Part shown: piece after piece, positions 58,576-64,000 of the stretch
Numbering within the stretch: position 1 is the stretch's first letter
How the letters are laid out: each line of letters opens with the position of its first letter
Assembly (NCBI RefSeq): GCF_012276695.1
Contig: NZ_CP038852.1
Location: 682,001-746,000, forward strand
Source of the DNA: Candidatus Pelagibacter giovannonii
GTDB taxonomy: Bacteria > Pseudomonadota > Alphaproteobacteria > Pelagibacterales > Pelagibacteraceae
Length of the DNA stretch: 64,000 nucleotides
Reading direction: 5' to 3'
The notes under the pieces: generated by a model
Database searches by the model: none
What the model saw: the letters and a program-made list of their open reading frames with translations, nothing else
What the model was told of the DNA's origin: nothing
Translations under genes and position numbers: made by a program

Positions 58576-59121
58576 TTATAAAGGCTGAATAACCATGATC
58601 ATTTGCTTGCCGTCAAACTTTGGATGTAATTCGACTTTGCCAATATCTTGCATATCAACTTTTATTTTATCCATCAATTCTCTACCTAAGTGTGAGTGTT
58701 GAAGTTCTCTTCCCTTAAATCGTATCGTAAATTTTACCTTATCCCCTTTTCCAATAAATTTTTTAGCATTTTTAACTTTAAAATCATAATCATGAGTTTC
58801 TGTAACTGGTCTCATTTTAATTTCTTTTAATAAAACAATTTTTTGTTTCTTTTTGGCAACATTTGCTTTTTTTTGAGCATCATATTTAAATTTACCCATA
58901 TCAATAATTTTACATACAGGTGGTTTTGCATTTGGAGCTATTTCAATTAAATCTAATCCTTGTTCTTTAGCCATTGATATGGCTTCATTTGTATTTATGA
59001 TTCCTATATTTTCACCATCACTTCCTATTACTTGTACTTCAGGTGAAGAAATTCTATTGTTAGATCTTGGACCTTTATCTTTAGTTCTTCTTTGAAAATA
59101 GTTTTGTTTAAAATCTGCCAC
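58576..59121 (-). CDS. infC: Translation initiation factor IF-3, GTG start
   Basis: This is 181 residues. N-terminal domain NNRISSPEVQVIGSDGENIGI, the linker with KFKYDAQKKANVAKKKQK, then C-terminal domain LKEIKMRPVTETHDYDFKVKNA. The only suitable start is a GTG directly after the thrS stop, with no clear ribosome-binding site. The next in-frame ATG is inside the N-terminal domain (about residue 50). A non-ATG start for infC recalls E. coli, where a rare start codon underlies self-regulation. Confidence 0.93.
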   Translation of the reverse strand: MADFKQNYFQRRTKDKGPRSNNRISSPEVQVIGSDGENIGIINTNEAISMAKEQGLDLIEIAPNAKPPVCKIIDMGKFKYDAQKKANVAKKKQKIVLLKEIKMRPVTETHDYDFKVKNAKKFIGKGDKVKFTIRFKGRELQHSHLGRELMDKIKVDMQDIGKVELHPKFDGKQMIMVIQPL

Positions 59122-61038
59122 TTAGTTTGAGGATGCTTTATTTAAAGCTGAGAAAGTTTTTAAGAATAAGTTTAATTCCATATTTTCTTGTTTGTTCGTA
59201 TCCAATCTTCTAATCGTTACTGAGTTGCTGTCAACTTCTTTTTTTCCACAAATCAATAAAAGTGGTATTTTTGATAGTGAATGTTCTCTAATTTTATAAT
59301 TCAAGTTATGATTTTTTAAATCTACCTCAGAGCTTATACCTACATTAATAATCTTTTTATTTACTTCTTTTGCATAAGAATCAAACTCTTCTGAAATTGG
59401 AATTACAACAGCTTGTAAGGGAGCTATCCAAAATGGAAATTTGCCTGCATAGTTTTCTATAAGAATACCAATAAATCTTTCTAATGATCCAAATAATGCC
59501 CTGTGAAGCATTACTGGAATTTTTTTAGTTCCATCTTTATCAACAAAAGAAGCTTCTAATCTACCTGGTAAGTTAAGGTCAACTTGTAAAGTTCCACATT
59601 GCCAATCTCTACCAATGGCATCTCTTAAAACGAATTCAATTTTTGGACCATAGAATGCTCCCTCTCCTTTGTTAATTGTGTATTCAAGCTTTGAGGCTTT
59701 AACCGCATCTAATAAAGCTTTTTCAGCTTTATCCCAGACATTGTCATCACCAACTCTTAAATCTGGTCTATCTGAATATTTTAATATTACATCTTCAAAT
59801 CCAAGATCTTTATAAATATCTAAAATTAAATTTGTAACAATCAAACACTCCGATGTAATTTGATCTTCTGTGCAAAAAATATGAGCATCGTCTTGGGTAA
59901 AAGCTCTAACTCTTAATAGTCCATGTAAGGCTCCTGAAGGTTCATACCTATGTACTTTTCCAAATTCTGAAATTCTTAAAGGAAGATCTCGATAACTTTT
60001 TAAACCCTGATTAAAAACCTGTACATGCCCTGGACAATTCATTGGCTTTATTGCAAATATTTTTTCATCTGGTGTTTGAGATGTATACATATGCTCTCCA
60101 TATTTTTCCCAGTGGCCAGATTTTTCCCATAGAGATCTATCTAAAATTTCAGGAGTATTTACCTCTTTGTAGCCAGCTTTTTCTTGTCTAGCTCTCATAT
60201 ATGCAACTAGTTTTTGAAATAATTTCCAACCTTTTTCATGCCAAAATACTGATCCTGGACTTTCTTCCCTAAAATGAAATAAATCCATTTCTTTTCCAAG
60301 TTTTCTATGGTCTCTTTTTTCTGCTTCCTCTATTCTTTTTAAATATTCATCTAAATCTTTTTGAGATGACCAACTTGTTCCATAAATTCTTTGCAACATT
60401 TCATTATTTGAATCACCTCTCCAATAGGCTCCTGATACTTTTGTTAACTTAAAAAATTTACCAATTTTTCCTGTTGACGACAAATGAGGGCCTCTACATA
60501 GATCGTGCCAGTCTCCATGAAAATATATAGAAACATCTTCACCTTGTGGAATACTTTCAATGATTTCGGCCTTGTATATTTCTCCTTTATCTTTGAAATG
60601 AGATATGGCCTTATCTCTTTTCCAAACTTCTCTTGTAGTTGGAACATCTCTATCAACAATTTCTTTCATCTTATTTTCAATTTTATTTAAATCATCCTCT
60701 GTAAAGGGTTCTTTTCTTGAAAAATCATAATAAAATCCATTTTCTATAATTGGACCAATTGTTACTTGTGTTCCTGGAAAGAGCTCTTGAACAGCCATCG
60801 CAGTTATATGAGCCGTATCATGACGGATAGTTTCTAAGCCTTCTTTATCTTTTGAAGTAAAAATTTTGACTGAACAATCTTCATCTATAACAAAACTTAA
60901 ATCTTTAAGTTCTTCATTAACGCTAATAATAGTTGCCTGCTTTGATAAAGATTTGCTAATCTTTTCAGCAACTTCAAGGCCTGTTACTTTATTTGGAAAT
61001 TCAATAGTGTTTCCGTCTGGCAATGTTATTAATGGCAT
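59122..61038 (-). CDS. thrS: Threonyl-tRNA synthetase
   Basis: This is 638 residues, with TGS domain, N-terminal editing domain (HDTAHITAMAVQEL, HDLCRGPHLSSTG), class II core (MNCPGHVQVF, RYEPSGALHGLLRVRAFTQDDAH) and anticodon-binding domain. All segments needed for zinc and threonine binding are visible. It starts directly after the glycosyltransferase gene's stop and precedes infC, as in E. coli. Confidence 0.97.
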   Translation of the reverse strand: MPLITLPDGNTIEFPNKVTGLEVAEKISKSLSKQATIISVNEELKDLSFVIDEDCSVKIFTSKDKEGLETIRHDTAHITAMAVQELFPGTQVTIGPIIENGFYYDFSRKEPFTEDDLNKIENKMKEIVDRDVPTTREVWKRDKAISHFKDKGEIYKAEIIESIPQGEDVSIYFHGDWHDLCRGPHLSSTGKIGKFFKLTKVSGAYWRGDSNNEMLQRIYGTSWSSQKDLDEYLKRIEEAEKRDHRKLGKEMDLFHFREESPGSVFWHEKGWKLFQKLVAYMRARQEKAGYKEVNTPEILDRSLWEKSGHWEKYGEHMYTSQTPDEKIFAIKPMNCPGHVQVFNQGLKSYRDLPLRISEFGKVHRYEPSGALHGLLRVRAFTQDDAHIFCTEDQITSECLIVTNLILDIYKDLGFEDVILKYSDRPDLRVGDDNVWDKAEKALLDAVKASKLEYTINKGEGAFYGPKIEFVLRDAIGRDWQCGTLQVDLNLPGRLEASFVDKDGTKKIPVMLHRALFGSLERFIGILIENYAGKFPFWIAPLQAVVIPISEEFDSYAKEVNKKIINVGISSEVDLKNHNLNYKIREHSLSKIPLLLICGKKEVDSNSVTIRRLDTNKQENMELNLFLKTFSALNKASSN

Positions 61039-62193
61039 TTAATTCAATAATTTTTTGTATTCTGAATATGTAGAAAAACACATTTTTTCAACATTAAATT
61101 TTTTAATTATATTTTTTCTACCTTCTATACCAATAGATTTCAATCTAGATTCATCTAATTGTATGACTTCTACTATTTTTTTGCTCAAAGCTTCTGCGTT
61201 GCCAGACTGAAATAAAAAACCAGTCACATTATCTATAATAGTTTCATTAGATCCCCCAATATCACTTGCTATTATTGGTTTTTCCATTGATTGAGCTTCA
61301 ACTGCTACTCTTCCAAAAGCTTCAGGTTCTACTGAGGCCGAAACAACAATGTCTGATATTTTATAGGCTACCGGCATATTTTGACAATGTTCTATAAATT
61401 TCAACTGACCAGTTAACCTATATTGCTCAGCTAATCTTTTAATTTTTTTTGTATAAATATCTCTTCCTTGATCACTACCTAAAATAACAGCATTAAAAGA
61501 TTCATATCCCAATTCTTTATTAACAAGATTTAATGCTTCAATAAATGTCTCCTGTCCTTTCCAGGTAGTTAACCGACCTGGCATTAGGATCATTTTTTTA
61601 TTCTTATCAGCTTCCCAATCAGAAATAAGTCTATTTTCTTCCGTATTTAAGGTTGTTGATGAGTCAAAATAATCAACATTGATACCTCTAAAAATTACTA
61701 AGAATTTTTTTTTTAAATCCAAATATTTTGGATAATTTTTATTAATATGTGAAAAAATAAAATTTGATCCTGCTATTATTAAATCTGACCTAACCATTAC
61801 TGAATTATAAAACTTTTTAAGTGAATTTTTAAAATTATAAGTACCATGAAAAGTTGTAACAAACTTTCTTCTTGTAATTTTTGTTGCAAAAAAACAAGAC
61901 CAGGCTGGAGCACGGCTTCTTGCGTGAACAATAGATATATTATTTAGTAAAATAATAAAAATCAAAGCCATCGAATTAAAGAGCATTAAAAATGGATTTT
62001 TACTATGGACGGGAAGTTTTATTACTTTTACTTTTTTTTTGTCAACAAATTTTAATAACTCTCCTCCACTAGTCACTATATAAGAACTACAATTATTTTC
62101 TGGTAAATAGTGTGCAAGATCATAGCAGCCTGTTTCTGCACCTCCATATCCAAGCTTAGGAATTACTTGCAATACTTTTAATTCTGAAGACAT
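61039..62193 (-). CDS. GT4-family glycosyltransferase
   Basis: This 384-residue GT-B fold enzyme has the N-terminal glycine-rich PKLGYGGAETGCYDLAHYL, the SRAPAWS segment, LMPGRLTTWKGQETFIEA and the acidic E-x7-E region VEPEAFGRVAVEAQSMEKPI. It probably adds a sugar from an activated nucleotide donor to a surface polysaccharide or lipid. It overlaps no gene but abuts thrS. Confidence 0.9.
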   Translation of the reverse strand: MSSELKVLQVIPKLGYGGAETGCYDLAHYLPENNCSSYIVTSGGELLKFVDKKKVKVIKLPVHSKNPFLMLFNSMALIFIILLNNISIVHARSRAPAWSCFFATKITRRKFVTTFHGTYNFKNSLKKFYNSVMVRSDLIIAGSNFIFSHINKNYPKYLDLKKKFLVIFRGINVDYFDSSTTLNTEENRLISDWEADKNKKMILMPGRLTTWKGQETFIEALNLVNKELGYESFNAVILGSDQGRDIYTKKIKRLAEQYRLTGQLKFIEHCQNMPVAYKISDIVVSASVEPEAFGRVAVEAQSMEKPIIASDIGGSNETIIDNVTGFLFQSGNAEALSKKIVEVIQLDESRLKSIGIEGRKNIIKKFNVEKMCFSTYSEYKKLLN

Positions 62194-62235
62194 TTGATAG
62201 AACTATATAGTAAGAATTAATTCTAATAAACTTAT

Positions 62236-62991
62236 ATGAATAAATTTAAATACATTAAGGTCCTTAATAACAGGCAAATAAGATACTTAAGTAAGGAATA
62301 TAAAGATAATCTCTATATTGTTTTTTTACATGGTTTTATGTCAAACATCGAAGGTGAAAAACCTCAGACCATATTTAAATTCGCCAAAAAAAATAAACTT
62401 GGCTTTCTTGCTCTTGAATATTCTGGTCATGGTAAATCCTCAGGAAAATTTATTAAAGGGAATATTACTAAATGGTCAAAAGAAGTTGAAGCACTAATAA
62501 AAAAAGTAGTTAAAAAAAATAATTTTATCTTAGTTGGTTCAAGTATGGGAGCGTGGCTCTCTTTAAATCAATTTAAATATTTTAAAGGTCAGATTAAAGG
62601 TTTTTTAGGAATTGGTTCAGCTCCAGAGTTTTTACAAAATTTAATGTGGAAAAAGTTTACAAAAAATATGAAGAATGAAACTATAAAGAAAGGAATTTAT
62701 AATTTAAAACATGGTAATTATGAGTATCCAATCACTTATCAGTTAATAAAAGATGGTAGAAAAAATAAAATCTTAAATAAAAAGATCAAATCTAAAATCA
62801 ATGTAACTATGATACATGGAAGTAAAGATGAAGTTGTTCCAACAAGTTATTCTAGAAAGGTTCTTAAGTTGTTTACTAAAGCTAATAAAAAATTAGTGAT
62901 AATAAAAAATGGTGATCACAGCCTTTCAAGTAAAAGGGGTATAAAAAAAATACTCTTAGAGCTAGATAAAATTACTTCTAATGTAGCTTAA
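62236..62991 (+). CDS. Alpha/beta hydrolase (serine hydrolase family)
   Basis: This 251-residue protein has the strand-turn LHGFMSNIEGEK, the nucleophile elbow LVGSSMGAWLSLN with serine, the acid in HGSKDEVVP and the catalytic histidine in NGDHSLSSKRG. These are the complete triad of a peptidase/esterase-type hydrolase. No signal peptide is present. It converges on and overlaps by 30 bases the following minus-strand gene. Confidence 0.88.
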   Translation: MNKFKYIKVLNNRQIRYLSKEYKDNLYIVFLHGFMSNIEGEKPQTIFKFAKKNKLGFLALEYSGHGKSSGKFIKGNITKWSKEVEALIKKVVKKNNFILVGSSMGAWLSLNQFKYFKGQIKGFLGIGSAPEFLQNLMWKKFTKNMKNETIKKGIYNLKHGNYEYPITYQLIKDGRKNKILNKKIKSKINVTMIHGSKDEVVPTSYSRKVLKLFTKANKKLVIIKNGDHSLSSKRGIKKILLELDKITSNVA

Positions 62992-63837
62992 TCCTTCTAT
63001 ATAGCTTGGAAATTTTAAATTATAGTTAAAATAACTTTTCATCTTTTTGTTACTAACTTTCTTGGACTCATTATAAAAATTTTTTAACATCTCACTTTTA
63101 ATTTGGTCAACCTCAATTTTTTCGATATTTTCAATATTTAACATTTTTGCTCCAAATAAAGTAACATCCTCAGATGTAGAAGGCTTATCATCAGATAGAT
63201 TATATATTTCTCCTGACTTAAATTTTGATAAAGATTTGAATAATATATTTGAAATATCATCCACATGAATTCTAGAAAAATAATGATTTTTTTTATTAAT
63301 CAATTTCACTTCTCCTGATTTTAATCGTATTAAAATATTTTTTTCATTAGAATAAATTCCAGATAACCTAAATATCTGAATTGGTGTTTTGTTATTTTTT
63401 TCTAATGAAACCCATGCATTTTCAGCTTTTAATCTTGCAAAACCGTTATTTGAGATTGGGTTTGTTTTGCTATTTTCATTAACCCATTCTCCCTTATGAT
63501 CACCATAAACACTAGTAGCCGATAAGTAAGTTATCCATTTTGCTTTGGAGTTTTTTATAAATTTGGAAAAATTTTTTATAACTAAGTCTTCTTGATTTTC
63601 AGGTGGTATAGAAACTAAGATATGATCTGCTTCTTTTAATTTTACAACTAACTTTTGATCAAATTCATTACTATTAAATAGGTAGCTATTATAATCAATA
63701 TCATTTAACTTTTTTTTTGAAGATTCACTTCTAGAAGTTGCTGACAGGTTAATATTATATTGTTCAGTATTAAGCTTCTTTATAAAATTTTTTGCTACTT
63801 GGCCAAAACCAAAACAAAAAATCTTTATATCCTTCAT
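62962..63837 (-). CDS. NAD(P)-binding epimerase/dehydratase-like protein
   Basis: This 291-residue short-chain dehydrogenase/reductase-like protein has the N-terminal nucleotide-binding IFCFGFGQVAKNFIKKL, TYLSATSVYGDHKGEWV with the serine-tyrosine-type motif, and RLSGIYSNEKN, RIHVDDI. The fold resembles NAD-dependent nucleoside-diphosphate-sugar epimerases of the YeeZ type. Length is slightly short for the family. Substrate is unknown. It starts one base from the stop of the partial gene to its right. Confidence 0.8.
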   Translation of the reverse strand: MKDIKIFCFGFGQVAKNFIKKLNTEQYNINLSATSRSESSKKKLNDIDYNSYLFNSNEFDQKLVVKLKEADHILVSIPPENQEDLVIKNFSKFIKNSKAKWITYLSATSVYGDHKGEWVNENSKTNPISNNGFARLKAENAWVSLEKNNKTPIQIFRLSGIYSNEKNILIRLKSGEVKLINKKNHYFSRIHVDDISNILFKSLSKFKSGEIYNLSDDKPSTSEDVTLFGAKMLNIENIEKIEVDQIKSEMLKNFYNESKKVSNKKMKSYFNYNLKFPSYIEGLSYIRSNFI

Positions 63838-63838
63838 T

Positions 63839-64000
63839 TTAACTAACTTCTTTTATAATAGAATTTAGACTTATTGGGTTTTTTAGCTTATCAATCATTT
63901 CTTTTGGACAAACTTGAATAAAATTAGAAATTTCTTTATCAAAATTTTCTATTATTTTTTTAGAAAAATCTGAGTTTGTCTCCTGGTGATGCTCTTGAAC
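63839..64000 (-). CDS. gltB: C-terminus of a large protein, probably glutamate synthase large subunit (partial)
   Basis: Only the last 53 codons are in the window. The tail reads EHHQETNS, then SKKIIENFDKEISNFIQVCPKEM, resembling the end of GltB proteins (the type HxxYTGS...ILDNWxxxLPKFVKVMP). The call rests on this short segment. The stop lies one base upstream of the following gene start. Confidence 0.55.
   Translation of the reverse strand, partial: VQEHHQETNSDFSKKIIENFDKEISNFIQVCPKEMIDKLKNPISLNSIIKEVS

Noticed and set aside
58572-58586. AGCCTT/AAGGCT hairpin at the end of infC as terminator
   Set aside because: It overlaps the infC stop and has no T run on the minus strand; it may belong to an L20 leader, but that is not supported by sequence alone.

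Overview
The window is very AT-rich and densely packed, with many 1-4 base gene overlaps. It looks like a chromosomal segment of a streamlined marine alphaproteobacterium of the SAR11 (Pelagibacterales) type. The evidence is the alphaproteobacterial neighbourhoods (DUF2948 beside hisD and murA, a J-domain gene with cobS-cobT, a RegB-type kinase beside gyrB), a eukaryote-like HisRS with a tRNA-His that lacks G-1, and the high A+T with short intergenic gaps. No strain is claimed.

Bases 1 to about 17,930 are accessory DNA that differs sharply from the housekeeping genes that follow. From the left: an operon on the minus strand with a ribbon-helix-helix-like protein, a GHKL-type ATPase carrying a C-terminal HExxHxxGxxD metalloprotease motif, and an ARPP-1 domain protein running off the window edge. 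A near-perfect 28-base inverted repeat lies in its leader. Then come small zinc-ribbon, CII-like and secreted proteins, two tandem single-BRCT mini-proteins, a phage-type MGME1-like exonuclease, a small alarmone-hydrolase-like HD protein and a cassette of small exported proteins. From 8,044 to 16,867 lies a predicted anti-phage restriction-modification system: a C5 cytosine methyltransferase facing a tightly coupled operon of TerB-like protein, MORC-like GHKL ATPase, Z1-domain helicase-like ATPase, PD-(D/E)XK nuclease and AIPR protein. Two small unknown genes upstream may belong to the same transcript.

From 17,914 to 26,305 is core sequence: hisG-hisZ-hisS with tRNA-His and tRNA-Phe, infA, hisD, a DUF2948 gene, murA, dcd with two small lysine-rich genes in front (one apparently frameshifted), tRNA-Thr and a TVP38/DedA-like membrane protein. 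From 26,398 to 34,747 the plus strand carries rpmH-rnpA-yidD-yidC-argB, a HAD phosphatase, dapD-dapE, a membrane protein, a histone-deacetylase-like gene and a SET-domain methyltransferase gene. From 34,737 to 47,435 lie truA-fmt-def, a periplasmic helical protein, aroK-aroB, bolA, J-domain-cobS-cobT, a RegB-like kinase and a short gyrB.

A surface-glycan patch (47,532-52,591) with two glycosyltransferases, three FkbM-like methyltransferases and a 2OG-Fe(II) oxygenase interrupts the core around tRNA-Ser. The window closes with the translation block thrS-infC-rpmI-rplT-pheS-pheT-lepA, a GT4 glycosyltransferase, an alpha/beta hydrolase, an NAD-dependent epimerase-like gene and what appears to be the end of gltB. 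No gap longer than 300 bases lacks a gene, and no CRISPR array or transposase was seen.
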